DNA of 64,000 nucleotides from Brugia malayi (Eukaryota; Nematoda; Chromadorea; Rhabditida; Onchocercidae): the NCBI RefSeq assembly GCF_000002995.4, contig NW_025062477.1:6544649-6608648 (forward strand), given 5' to 3'. Below, piece after piece: positions 27,801 to 41,674 of the stretch. The stretch's first letter is position 1. Each line of letters starts with the position of its first letter. Position numbers and translations under genes: made by a program. A model generated the notes under the pieces. That model was not told the DNA's origin. It worked only from the letters and a program-made list of their open reading frames with translations, and ran no database searches.

Positions 27801-30800
27801 AAAGAACAAGATGTGCAAATTAATGTCAAATATACCTATATATTCTAGTATTTCTATATTTAGCATTTATAGTTTTAGGTTTTCTCGACACATAGCATCA
27901 TAGATTACGACCGTCGAAACGACGAGATTGATCCGGTAGCATCATGCGCTGAATACGAACTGGAACGACGCCTTGATAAAATGCAAATATTCGATGTTCA
28001 TCTGAAGAAAGGCGCTGAAGGGCTGGGGGTATAATTTATTATCGATATATTGTTTAAGATTTAGAATTGTCTTGGTTTTTTTTTACTTGGGTTTTTCTAT
28101 ACAGGTGTCTATTATCGGTATGGGAGTGGGCGCTGATTCTGGTCTCGAAAAGTTGGGAATATTTGTGAAGAGTATAACGCCTGGTGGAGCGGTTCATCGT
28201 AACGGCCAAATTCGAGTCTGTGATCAGATTGTAAGTGTTGATGGAGTCAGTCTGGTGGGTGTAAGCCAAATTTTCGCTGCTGAAACTCTACGAGCTACTG
28301 GAAGTGAGGTTAGCATTTCGTATACATCATGTTGTGTTCTATTTAGTTGTATTTTAGTGGTTGTTTTTGGAATGAGTATTATTTCAGGTAGTCTTTACAA
28401 TAGGTCGAGAGGACAATTTGGAGGAGAGTGAAGTTGCACAGCTCATCAGGCAGTCATTGGAGGCAGATCGATTCCGAGAAGCAGAAGAGTTAGAAGAGGA
28501 TGAAGCTGATAGTGATGACAGTGAAGAACCGACAATTTTGAAGGAAGAACGGAAAATTAGGGTGTCGATCTTTTTACCTTATAATTTGTTTTGATATGTT
28601 GCAAAAATATTATATTATATATTATTTCTTGCTAACAGACAAACTTAGACATTATAAGATGTTTGATGCTTCAGAAACGCATAGATGATCTTGAAGTGGA
28701 GCTTAGTGAATCACAAAAAAAAGCTGACCAGATGAAAGAGATCTTGGAAAGTTCGAGGGCTCACTATGCCATGCTTGAAAGTAAATATGAGCAAGCAAAT
28801 CAACTTTTGCGAAGTTATCAGGAAAGGTTAGTTTTATAGATTTTGTGATTGTGAATTTGATGTAAACAATTATTAACTTACATGTATAGAATTTAAATTA
28901 GTTATTAAATTGCAGTAGTCAAGGAGTGGTGTAAAGATAAAGAACAGGCAAGCCTATATAGTTCATGATATTTAATCTTAGGAAAACTAACATTCCAGTA
29001 AGCTCGAAAGAAGAAGCATTTAATATATAGCAGTTTTTGAGGTTCTTGGCATCATTTACTTAATTTTAATTCACAGAGAAAAAGAACTGTTGGAACGCGA
29101 AGAAGCGCACGTGGATCAGTTGCGCCAAAAGGATGCTCACTATAGTGCTCTAGTGAGTCAGCTTAAGGAACGTATTGAAGAATTAGAAAGAAGACTTGAT
29201 GAGATGGCACAGAGGTATGCATCTTTCTTAAATACTATTCTACTTTAATCGGATAATATGCCTCATTGGCCTCATCCTTTTATATGCATCTACTGACTAA
29301 GACGAATTAGATCAGAAAACAGAAAAAAAAACCATATAAATGTGTAAATGGGAAGAAAAGTATTTCAGACGAACGACTGTGATGGAAGGTGAATTATCGG
29401 AACTGAAAGAGCAGTTAGCAGCTCGAGATGTCAGTCCGGCTTTAGCCTATAAACCTACATGCCCAATGGACCATGACTCTACAAAATCTTCCAAAATCCT
29501 CGCTATTAAGACCTCCAGTTTGGTAATATTTCATATTTGGGTATTCTTTGTTTCAGAGTTTAGAGTGACTGGTAGTTGATGAAAAAAAAAAAAAAAAAAA
29601 CATGGATTGGTAGAAAAAAGGTGTTGTCAACTTGTGGTTATACCTATCCGTTACATACATCTCTCCTTGGATCACTTCAATATTCCAGCCTGGTAAATCA
29701 GCATCGACATCAGTATATCGTCGTGTTACTGGTACAGAGAGCGCTTGTGAAAGTGCTGCAGATGACGCATCTGATGAGCAGAAATCATCGCGTGACAGCC
29801 CGATACCACGGATCTCGGAACCAGCTAGTCCAGCTGTGCTTCATAAATTCGCTCATCGTAGAATATTATTCCCGTTAAGGAGGCGTTATATCACAAGTAA
29901 CTTTTATATATATATATATAAAATATTTAATATTTAAAAACAATTATTGGCTGCAGGAGAAGTTTCCAAAAGCTGCTTTGCATAAATCAATACTAATTGT
30001 AATGAGTTTGGTTGAAAAATGAATGAAATGATATTAAGATGAAGGAAAAAGGTTACTCAGTTCCTTGATATTAAATCAAAATTGTAGTTTCAGCGGAGCA
30101 TGAATTCTGGCGCGATACGTTTCAGTCTATTCAGGTAATTTGCAATTGTATTTGTATAGCAAATTAAATTGGATGAGTTGAAGTCAAAAAAAAAAAAAAT
30201 CGAAAGACAAAATTTTTTTTTTTGATACGTATCACTTCGTATAATTTATTTAGCAATCATTCTAAGATGCCTTGAAATCACCTATTTATAAAAATTTTTT
30301 AAGGTTAGAAAATGGGGGAAATTGGGTACAGAAGTTTAAGTAAGTTAGCCTTAATGGATATATTAGTATTACTGCCATATAAACGCTGCTGCGCTTCAAT
30401 AGATTTTTGTAAAATGTTATGAAGAATAACAGAAAGTTGAGTTTCACAAGCAGAAGTAATAATAATGAATAAAAAAATAAAAGTCAAGGCGATATACAAC
30501 AAAATTTGATAAATGTAAATATCATTAAGGGGCTCCAGGTGCTGCATTGGACATGTGATGATGTTTGTCAGCTATTGATTCAAATGGGTTTGGATAAGTA
30601 CATTCCTGAATTTACCGTTAATCAAGTTAATGGTACCAAATTTCTGGACTTGGATGGGAACAAGTTGAAGGTAATTTCAGCTGTAATTTGTTGAAAGAAC
30701 TAACTTCTCTTGAGACAGTTTCTTGGCTAAAAAAAGCAATGTTCGGACTAAAAATACAACTGAGCGCCATTTCACAGAAAATATATCGAGGTTTGAATTT

Positions 30801-32941
30801 CCCTGAACTTTTTTAAAAGTAATAATAACAGTGGCGTTTGCAACTGTTATCCAATTCCTTCCTCACCTAGCTTATTTTAATTATTTTTTCGTTTCGAAAT
30901 AATTTATCATTTATATACATATTGATTTTGATTTATATATTTCATTTTAAACTTCAGTCCGAGGCGTAGTTATAGTCCTCAATAACACTAAGTAGTCCTT
31001 TTTTTAACTTCATTTTTTATGATGCATCATCTCGGTAGGGTCAAGGAAAAAAAGATTTATCAACAGTGTGAAACTGTCGCCACTTGTGTTCAGTGGTCAT
31101 TTATCACATTCGTAGTCGAAATTTATTATTTTATTATTTCCGTTTTCTTGTTTTACACTCTAAAATTTCATCTTTGTTCCGTGTTTTTTGTACACTTCTA
31201 AAACTTTTTTGCATCCGACTTCAAATTTTATTTTATTTTTAGATATCCTTTTTACAAATATTTGAAACTCTTTTTAATGAATTGTCTATTTGATAAGTTG
31301 GGACAATAATGAATTAAATGGTATTAAAAGTTGTTTGGGAAGATAAGCTTGTTATATTTGAAAAATGATAATTTCACTATTTGAAGTTAGCAAAATAGTA
31401 GTCTCTTTACCATTGAAAATGACATTAATTTTGCAAAAACTGTGAAGAACTGCAGAGATGTTGATGATATGTTTCTAATGTAGTATGATTTTGATCTCGG
31501 TGCATGACATCTCGTTTGTAACATCTATTAATCATTCTAAAAAAAGTATCGCGCACTACTTGTGTGGTCATTTAAAACTTTTGTCTCTCTTTCATCAAAT
31601 CATTGTGAATAGAGGAAACTGAATGTTGAAGGGCAAATGGGAATTCCAAGGCAATACATCTCAAAATTTAAGTTTCTTACTCATGTAAAGAGATTTCCGC
31701 AAGAAAAAAGCTTTTCATACGTACTGTTAAGCATGATTAGAAACTTAACCCAATAAATTAGTTTAAGAAGTTAATTAAACTAAAATCAAAAACTACTCAT
31801 AAAATTAGAACTCTGATGAAATTTGCATATGCACTGCAACAATATATTTATGATTGATTTTTTACCTGTCAGTCTAAATCTACTTGGAAATGCTGTAATT
31901 TTTCGTAATACAAAATGTGGAAAAATTCTGCTATCAACATTTGTACTGTGATATTGTGAGGAAGAGTCAATTATGGTATCATAATCTGTTTCTCTGAATA
32001 ATGCGGATTTTCAAGCATTTTCATGAATGGCTTCAGTGTAAAATCTATTGTCTATTCGGGTTCAATTCATATCGATTTCTACATTTCCAAGCATATCTCT
32101 CAAGTCAATTTATGAATTTATCCATATTTCCAATTTTTTGATTTAATATGACTCATATTATGAGTCTGCCGTATGCACTTGATATCAGTTTTTGGATTGG
32201 GGATTTTCTTTACTGTAACCATAGAAACATTCTTATTCTAAAATAGAGAAATCGCAATTATTCTCATCATTAATTACTAACGAAGGCTTCATCTAAACAT
32301 TTAAATTAAAACCTGATGGCATTGTTATAAATTACTACAAATTTTTTAATGAATTCCAATTTAAATGAAAAGAATGACGCAAACTGAAAGTGTTTGTTTT
32401 CAAAATATTTATTTTTTCCTTCACAACATTCGTACGATAATGTTGCCGCTCTTTACTCATTATTTTTAATTAGAATTCAATCACGTCAAAATGGTTATGA
32501 AATAGCTGGATAGTGTTTTGTTCTAGAAATAAAATTTTTTTCAAAACAAAATGAGCGATTTTTATACGATGAAGTAATAATCTTTATGTAATAAGCGAGA
32601 TTGATATTATTTAAAAAAAATAATAATAATAATAGAAGCGTATATTAGTTAGTATTTCCTGTGAAATGTGCTGATGCATTCATTGCATACAGGTTATCAG
32701 AAAAATGCATACTTGTATGCAATGAATGCATCGAAAAAGAAAATTAATTTAGGAGATTTAATTTTAATTATCGTCCAAAATTTCTCTCGCAGTATTATTG
32801 TTTCAGGCAATGGGTATTCAGAATCATTCTGATCGTGCTGTAATCAAGAAAAAGATCAAAGCTATTAAGTCGAAAATTGAACGTGAACGAAAACAGCTGG
32901 AGAAGGAAAGTAGATTAAGGACAGTTGCGCCAGTACATTAA
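24896..32941 (+). CDS. nab-1: Neurabin/spinophilin scaffold protein (PDZ, coiled coil, SAM)
   Basis: Actin-associated scaffold that brings protein phosphatase 1 to synapses and cell cortex; in C. elegans NAB-1 acts in synapse formation and neuronal polarity. Exons: 24896-25090, 26438-26535, 26659-26848, 27428-27682, 27879-28028, 28105-28308, 28388-28561, 28675-28826, 29077-29214, 29369-29522, 29689-29896, 30094-30134, 30530-30670, 32807-32941; 744 residues. The N-terminus [18 protein letters not shown] is followed by [10 protein letters not shown], an SH3/EVH1-type proline run. The PP1-docking motif KVSF (about residues 237-240) lies in [18 protein letters not shown], closely matching neurabin. 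The PDZ domain (about 285-370) has [20 protein letters not shown]. An acidic linker ([10 protein letters not shown]) and coiled coils (about 425-560) come next. The SAM domain (about 655-715) has [18 protein letters not shown] and a basic coiled tail. An alternative acceptor at 28638 would add 12 residues in frame. Secure. Confidence 0.95.
32673..32732. repeat. Perfect 19-base inverted repeat (hairpin)
   Basis: The arm gatgcattcattgcataca (32673-32691) and its exact reverse complement (32714-32732) are separated by 22 bases. It lies in the 2.1-kb last intron of nab-1, 74 bases upstream of the last exon. It could be a remnant of terminal inverted repeats or a structured RNA element near the acceptor. 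Confidence 0.9.
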
Positions 32942-34191
32942 TTAATTTATAAGTCTAACATAATACATCTCTCAAAGATGGATTTGAGGAAGCAATCTTT
33001 CTTCTGTTCTCTATTTTTATGAAATAAGCCTGAGCGCAACATTGCATCAATATATAATATATCTAACATTGATTTGTCTGTACTTTATTGGGTGGGAGCA
33101 CTGGTGCTCATTTATTTATAAAAATTCATTTATTTATATGATTGTACATCGCATCACCAATCTATATGCTCTAAGCAATCTACTAGAAAAGAATTAGTTA
33201 AAATGGTGAATAAACTTTATCTCCTTAAAAATGCGAAGCGGTTAAATTTAATTGCTTTTTTTAAACTAATTGTCAAAACATGATAGTTTTTGGTGATGTT
33301 TTTTCTTTCTTCATCTTTAATTTGTTCAACGTAACATGACCAAATCTTCATTCATTTTCACATATTCCCCGTTTTCACATATTCCCCATAAGTTTGTGCA
33401 GAAATCAAACTTAAGCATGTTGAAATTAGCTAACTATACCACAATTTAATTCATGAGCATAATAGGACGAATCATTGGATAAATTGCATTAACCATTTAA
33501 ACATGTCCCATATGTCAGTTGGGTGAAGACTTGATGAAGTAAGCAGTTGAAATGAAGAGATACAATAACCATCTGTAATATTCGCTACTTTTATACTGGG
33601 CCTTATTCTTATTCTTTGATTCCTTGTCTATGTGATGCTAGAAATTGATATTGTTATATTTTTATTCCTCTTTGATATTTGATGACCAATAATCTAGTTT
33701 CAAATGCTAGGCCTTGTTTCATTTTTTTAGCACCGTATGGTATGCATTATTTTGTTAATCCGTACTGACGGGTGCAGCACTTAACAAAACTAGATCCAGT
33801 AAGTGTGAACCCGTATATGTTAATTTAAATCTTATCATCGTTGTGATCAGCAGTATTAGTACTTTTGTTATTGTTGTGTCGTTGCTTCATTCCAAGAATT
33901 CAGCTTGTCTATTATGGGCTGTTGAATTCTTCATCATGAAGCTAACAATTAGAAGAATATATGTTAAATAGATGAATTAAATATGTAAGATACGTTTGAA
34001 CTTGTTAGATTTGAATTACATGACATTTATTCATCACTAAGAATGTGACTATGCTAATTTATTGTGCATCAATTTCTGATAAGGTCAAATCAGAATGATT
34101 ATTGATGAAACATCGATTTCTATTATGCTACAATTCTTGGAAGCAAAGAATGATGCCTTTTTAGTTATATAGAAGTATGCAAAAAGATCGG
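32942..34191. other. Convergent intergenic region nab-1 / phosphodiesterase
   Basis: Contains the two 3' UTRs. A candidate nab-1 poly(A) signal AATAAA is at 33209-33214. A short local repeat of cacatattccccgttttcacatattcccc type occurs at about 33360-33388. No coding frame was seen. Confidence 0.6.
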
Positions 34192-37100
34192 TTAAATCAC
34201 TCTTTCTTCATCTTCGCCTTTTTGCTCATCAGCTAATTCCTGCCACTTTTTCATGTTGTACCTTAAATGTCAATGTTATATCAGCAATATCACGATCGCT
34301 CTTTTCTACTAATTAGTTATGTCATTTTAAGACTTCTGTGGAAGGAAAGGTGGTAGTTTGTTTTGTGAATGGCAATTAAAGAGTTCGGTGTACTCACAAA
34401 CAGCGGTCAAGCAACTGTTGACATTCGGGAATCGTCGTGACGATCAGTTCATAACACGGAATGCAGATATACTTCATGAAAGTTACTTGCATCTGCGGTA
34501 GTTCATTTACCTTTTCTCGATCCATCATTGCAATCGGATCTTGTCCATTTTTTCGTTCCTCATCTCCCTGAAGATTGGAGTGATGGACTGTAGCCAATAC
34601 TAAAGATCAATTAATCATTACTGATAACCTCGGGACCTATAGATGTTTAGTTTTTATAACGTCAATTGCTCCATCTGCAATTGATCATATCACTCACATT
34701 TTTACTTCTCACTAAATTTGTGAGCAACCAATTAATCTCTATCGGAAGGTAGGTATTATATGACAAGGTATTCAAGTTTAACTTCAAGTGGTGTAAAAGA
34801 AATTGTTTTTCAGTCGTTTTACAGCATAATTTAAATCCCTTCCCTCAATGGGATCGGCTGATAAGTCGTTTTCTGCATGAAACTTTTTTTTTGCTTGAAG
34901 ATTTTGAAAATCCTAAGGGCATATCAAATAATTATGCGAAATTGGTGGATACTAGAGAGACAAAGTCGCTAACTTGCTCATAAAATTCCTCGAATATTGT
35001 TTTGACAGCTTCAGTATGAATAGGCCATGGCTTCGATGCGGCAATCACATCGCAGCCAGTCATCAAAATAGTTTTCATTAAAAACCTAAAACTGGTTGAA
35101 AGTTGATTGATTTGTAAAGGTTTTAGCAGAATTCGTCTTTTGCTCCTAATTTATCATCCGTTATCATTTACTTTTGGCTTGTAATTATGACATCTTCATT
35201 CGCTATATTTACTTTTATGATTCATCTCAATGTTAATTTATCTCTTTGAAAACACTTGGAATAGAAAAGCATTTAGCAAATTTCAATTCTTCAATGCTAG
35301 ATGTGCTTACCGATGATCTGCATTGTCCCAATTGAAATTACCATCAGCTAGAATTGCTTCCATTTCCCTTTTATTGCTAATGAATACCTCCAGATCAGTA
35401 GCTAATATGCAATGCTTAATAATACCCAATATTTCCTTGTATTCTTCTGAGGAGAAAGACTTCAAAATATTATGTCCAACCTGAAATATGCTACAATGAT
35501 CTCACAAGGCGATTAATTAAATCGGAATTGCTATACACAACGGAAATTGAAAAAAGGAAGAAAGAAGACCTGTTGTAAAATAATAACAGTTTGATTGAAA
35601 TGATGATGTTCCATCACTGATGTTGAATAAATTGATGCCAATGGGCTACTCATCGATTTCATATATGCATTATTCTTGCCGCGGTGATCGAGATCGTGAC
35701 ATAAACACGCTATGTATAGTGCTAGAGACTGCAAAATAAATGTTTTTTTACAAGTAAGAAATATTTATTATGATTTTGAGATAAATTTATAAGTATCTCA
35801 TTGTTTTGAGTAATTTCAGTCAGAGATTTGGTGATATACATTAAAAGATATTTCGGCTCCTGAGTATTCCCACATTTCTAACTGGCATTGTTTTTTTTTT
35901 TTTTTGGGAATTGATATGATTTTTTTATTTGTAATTACTTCAACATAAAATATTGCTGATGTCTTAATCAATAAAACTTATCCTAGTAGTGAATATATCC
36001 AGGACAGATATTGCAAGAAATATCATAATTTTACAGTCGATGTAATTTACCTGTGATGCAACACTTAAAGTTATAATGTTTCAAATTGCTATTCTAACTC
36101 TGAAAGAACGGCACTTATTGAATTTTAATTTTTTATTAATTTTATTTTTTTGCTTAACAGTTGAAAAATATTGAAGTGACTAGAATAAGCACCTGTTTCA
36201 AGTTGAAAATTGTAGTAGTTCGAAGTAAGCAATACATAGCGTGCGCTACAGTCCATCCATGCAACCAGTTATGGTACACTACTTGGCGGTAATTTTTGCG
36301 CACAGTGAGTACAAAGCGAATTAAGTCATCTTCGTCATAATTGCTGAAATATTCTGAAATGATAAAAACCAACACAATACGTCACCTTCCAAGCTAACTA
36401 GTTAAATTTCTCAAAAGAAAATTAAATTACAGGAATGATTTACATTTTTCTATCAATAATAAATAATTAGTTATTGCACGAAACCTTTCATTCATTTCAA
36501 TTAGATATTCTACATTAACAATATGCAATCTATTATTTCATCATCAGCATTATAATAACATACAATTTCCCTTTAAAAAGCTTTCGGAACATATAAATAG
36601 CATAAAGCGGCTTCTCAAGCTCAGTTAATTGAAGTCCATTAAATTCGAATCTATAAAATTATGCTAATTATTTTATTTTCCATATTTTTGTTCATTCTTT
36701 CTTTTGAAGAATTTCCATCTTCCTTTCTATTTTACCATCTATGTTTACAATCAACAAAGACGAAAAAGCACCACCAATCAGTGGGAGAGAAGAGAGAATA
36801 ATGCCTAAACATATTTGTGATAGTTGGATCTAAACTGAATTTAATATGTTAAATTATAAAAAAATGTGAAGAGTTTCACAATAAACTTGCATTAAATAGC
36901 TTCAAATGATCAAATTAATGATTCTTTAAGTTAAAGAAGAAATTCAGAAAGAGAGCAATATGGAACTAATAGAATAATTATCATATTGAAATTCAAATTG
37001 AATGCAGATGAAAAACAGAGATTTGTTGACAGACTTATCCAATTCCTTGATTTCATCGTCAATTTTGACACTTTTTAGCTTCTTCACTTCTTCCTTGTTG

Positions 37101-39893
37101 CATACACTATGATATGCCAATACTTCTAGTGCCACCCGATACTTCTGCACATATTACAATTAAGTTTTATGCATTAGATTCAAGTTAGATGTAAACTTTT
37201 CACAGATAAAACTGTCCAAATCTGAAGACATCTGAGAATTTCATGGTATTATCATTCATTTTTTTTCAATCTAATTATTAAAACTGCTTTATATTTATGC
37301 TCGATCTCTTCCATCATATTTATGCTCCATTTCTCTCATGAAGTTTGACAGAACCTGCTCAGAGCGTCTTATCTGATTATAAAGCTTGGCATGATGCAAT
37401 GCTAGGCCACAATACACGGCGAATGTTTCAAAGGAATTTTGATCTCGTTTTGTGAATGGTCCATCCGTTTTGTTAATCATTTCTACTACACCGATCACTC
37501 TATAATTAACAAACAACGATATACAAATATAATAGTTAGGAAAAGAGATGCCTAAGTTTAATGTATTATTCGCGATAACACGGAAGTATTATTAGCGGAA
37601 ATTCAAAAAATTAAAAAGTTTACTGGTACTAAAGAAGTTGAAACTTACGATTTACGAATGAAAATAGGCATGCAAAGAATATTCCTGGTTCTGTAACCCG
37701 TCTTTTGGTCTATGTCTTTGTTGAATCGCGGATCTTCGTAAGCATTTTCGATATTCAGAACTTGTCCTGTCATAGCAACATACCCACTGATACCCTTGTT
37801 AGCTGGAAATCTGTAAAATTGATTTCATTACAAGACAAGAATACGATCGATCTGACATCATTAAGATCATGTTAAAGCGCACTGAAAACATTTAAACTTT
37901 TCAAAATTTAGAAGTTTCTGGACAGTTTCGTTAACTATTCTGACTAATTGAAACAATGTCATAGAACGCACATCGCAATTTTCTTTATAATTTCCCGGTA
38001 AGCAATTTCTATGAAAATACCTAAATCACCAACTGTTTCCTAAACAATTTATACCTTGAATCTTTCCTTATTAAGTTTCAATCTCTTCTCCATCTATGAA
38101 ATAATAGAAAGTAGTTATCACTAACCTAATCTCTTCATTACCATCTTCGTTAATTTTAATTTGTTCATCTTCTTGAGTACCTACATCGAAGATTCTAGCA
38201 TACAGTTCTTTTCTTCTGTGATCTACAAGAAAGAGCGAAGATCGGTCTGCATTTGTCAACTTTTGAGCGAAATTCTGAAAATTTCTAACTCAACTTTGTG
38301 AAATCTTGAATATTTCAATTAGAAGATTCATTAGAACGAAATGTGTCTCTTACTATTCCTTTCACTCTGAACAATGACTGAATGATAAGTACACGATGGG
38401 ATGAATGAATGACTTACCATAACTTTTTTGATAACAGCATCCATACTGACAATATCCTGAAATATGGATCTAATAACAGGACGAGTTATGTGTGTTTTGA
38501 TATAAATATTCCAATGGACTTACTTCACCACATCGAGCAGGAAAGTATTTAGCTTTCGTTGTTCATTGTTGTACCACAAATAAGTATTATCATCTTTATT
38601 TGATGTAAGCTAAACTATTTGCAATTAATCTCTGAGGTGCAAAAAGAGAGAGAGGAAAAAAAAGACGTAACATAATGAACATAATTAAAGAAGCATTTGT
38701 GTTATGCGAGGTTAAGCTTAGAACATTCGAAAATTTCTTTTCGCATTCACATTTTAAAATGTTTGCATGCTTTATGTTTTGAAGCAGAGATTGATTGGGA
38801 AAAGATTAAATATTAGTGGTAATACCTGTGCGTAGTAGATGAGAGCGCTACCCCAAGTACAGAGAATATTAATGCAAATGTGATGTTGTTCGGTGAGGGA
38901 ACGGTAGAAATGAATTTCTCCTGCAAATCTCGAGAATGAGAATGGTACTAGATGTGGAAAAACGCTACTCATTTCATAAAAAGAAAGTTTTTTGCTTTTT
39001 TGAAAAAAGGAATGGAAAAAAAATATTGTTGTTCACAATACAATAATCGTGATTTTTGTAATTAAGTATGGAATTATGTAAGGATGAAAATAAAATGTAA
39101 TCAAATAATTGATTTCTTAAATTTAAAAATCCCAAACTCTTTCATAATTCCTCTGAAAATTTGTCAAACTTTGTTCAGTTTTAATAATAATTTCATAATA
39201 ATAATAATTTAGTACTAATAATAATGATAATAGTGAAACAAATAGGAATAGGAATTAACCAAGCAAGACTCCTGAATAATCTTCCACTTTTTTCGTATAG
39301 ACAGGCAATCGTTTGTCTTTGGTCATTTGCTTTAATTGGACATTAGTTCCTATTCGGTCAATAAAATAAGCATTATTTTCACTGTACATTGTCACATCAA
39401 ACAATTCATTGTGGGTTAACTGTGCACAGGCATGTCCCAATTCATAAAGAATGAGAGGCAAATTGTTACCACTGGAGATAAGTAGATTATAAAAGCTGGA
39501 CAGATCATCTGCCTAGAATAAGGTAAGTTCGTTAATAAGGTGACTTGTAGAATGGATACTTGCAGGACATGATAATGTTTTATTACTTGAAATAGTCTGA
39601 TTAAATGATTTGATAAGTGAAAGAAAGGAAGGAATCTAATAATGTTAAATACATGGATTTATTTAGTCATAAATTTGGTTGATGGAATATTTCATCTGTA
39701 ATAAGTATCACACATTGCTTACCATCCATGGTCCATTCATTCCTTTTAAGGCCTCCTTTTTAACTCTCATATTGCGCCTGGAACACCATCGATGAAATAC
39801 CTCATTGGTCACATTCGGTCCAGTGGCATAATTTTCCAAAAATTTGGGATGTGAATTGAGATATGCGACAATACGCTCCTCTCGCGATTCCAT
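34192..39893 (-). CDS. pde-5: Dual-GAF cyclic nucleotide phosphodiesterase, PDE10A-like
   Basis: Hydrolyses cAMP and/or cGMP. Minus-strand exons: 39893-39723, 39512-39260, 38920-38826, 38609-38524, 38469-38418, 38274-38126, 37810-37649, 37499-37355, 37144-37035, 36650-36564, 36343-36193, 35728-35570, 35480-35311, 35085-34974, 34567-34398, 34261-34192; 713 residues. The N-terminus [17 protein letters not shown] matches the PDE10 start. GAF-A (about 70-175) looks shortened; GAF-B (about 205-365) is complete ([50 protein letters not shown]). The catalytic domain (about 410-690) keeps the metal and catalytic residues: [54 protein letters not shown] and the purine-contacting Gln in PQMQVTF. It ends in an acidic GEDEERVI tail. 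Closest family is PDE10A, which I equate with C. elegans pde-5. The start ATG at 39893 is inferred. Confidence 0.9.
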
Positions 39894-41674
39894 TACAAAT
39901 AGCTTTTCACTTTGAGATTTATACAATGAATACTCAAATTTAGGATGGTACGATTAGATTAACAACAATAAAGTAGCTTAGATAGATGTAAGCTTTTTCT
40001 AACAGTGAAAATTATTTATTTGGAATATGCAGGCACTTCTGACAACCATAGCAACCGCTGTGTAATTATTTTCTTTCCTACCTTTTTCTTCACATAATTG
40101 ATATCTCTGATCACATCGAAAGCAGTAGATAAGCCTCAGACCAAATTTAGAAATTATCAATCCTTCATTGGCAAAAGTGCTTTTACAACTCTTTAACAGC
40201 CAATGCAAGCATTCTCACAAAATTATCTCAAATAGTGCTTTAAATTATAAACTTTGTTAAGTATAATATTAATTATTTCTCTACTACCTTCAAAGGTCAA
40301 ATCCATCTGAAAACTCATTTTGTTTCAAGATAATACAAGTTTTAGTTTAAGCACATACATCCAAGCATCAAATAGAAATATTGCTTTCAGATAGTACAAA
40401 GCTAACTTTTAAATATCAAAATTAGTTGGAAGTAACATTGACATCAATAATAAAAAGTTCCTCAAGTAAATTTATATTTACCACTTGCCTCAAAGAAATT
40501 TTGGAGAAAACCAAATGCTCACACTCTTCAACTTGGGTTTTTAACTTATTCAAGTAGGCATTGAACTAATTCATAGTTAAAGTATGATTACGTTATTTAC
40601 ACACTATCTGACAGCATTGTTTAATATTTTGAAAAAGTTTTATAGATTAGAGCAAAAGCAAAATCATGTAATTTTATTTAAATATAAGTTTCAATTTTTA
40701 TTTTATGCAAAATAAATTTTTGCATAAAAAATTTTAAATATAAGTTCGATACAATGTTCAGAAATGTTCTAATTAGCACTTCTATGTTACTTTGTTTATT
40801 CACAAAAATATCACTTTTCATTCCATATCCATCACTTTCGACAACGTCAAATTACACTATCATTTGACGTATGATGTGATCACTGCATAGCAAAGTGTTT
40901 CATTAATTTAGAGCACACAAACTACACCATTTAACCTATTTCGCAAGTTCCATTATCAACCAACTACTATTTCATTTCTTGTGCATAACAGAAATTGTCA
41001 ATTTAGTTTTCACAAAAATTTTATAAAATTGTTGAAATGAATGACTCTTTGTTAAATTTCATCTTAATCTGATTATGGATAAAAAAAGTTCTACTAATGT
41101 AGCACCACCCTAGGGTAAAGGCAAATACAAATGTAAAAATACGGTAGAATAAATAATCCATTAACAAGTATGCGAATTTCCTGTTTGCTTTTTTTGTTTT
41201 CATAAAACAAACTGCTAACATCCTTCACATTGCTATTGTTTAATCATTTTGATGCTACTGTTTATCGATTTGTTGACATATAGCTGTCAACTTTGTCGTT
41301 AAACATAGACATATCATTGACAGAATTATAACCATTTTCAGTACCACTAAAATGTGCTTATTTTTTCTCCTTTGACTGAGCAACAGGTTGCGATAGGAAA
41401 CAGTTATCCTTTTTACTAAATTATTTAAAGTCTAACTTTGTTGCTATTGTTATAAAAGCTACTATATTCATGCTAGCATTGTTCTTATTGTTTCAACTTG
41501 AGCAGGCATTGATAGTAATTTTTTGCTTCTGTGATATCCTTACTCAGCTTCTATTCATATGATTACTTATGTAATGTAAGAGTAAGTAATCTGAATTTCA
41601 ATCATTTCAAAACAATATGATACACTCCATGCTCATATTTTCTTTCCAATTAATTAATTAGTTTCAGATTGTGG
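39894..41674. other. Divergent intergenic region phosphodiesterase / EB-like gene
   Basis: About 1.8 kb of AT-rich promoter or 5' UTR sequence. The minus-strand frames at 39999-40208 and 41021-41221 have no start or splice context linking them to the phosphodiesterase and no recognisable domain. Confidence 0.6.
41665..41667 (+). promoter_or_regulatory. Likely SL1 trans-splice acceptor of the EB-like gene
   Basis: tagtttcag ends at 41667 and the ATG that opens the signal peptide is at 41675, only 7 bases downstream. No upstream coding frame joins it, so spliced-leader addition is the simplest reading. Confidence 0.55.
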
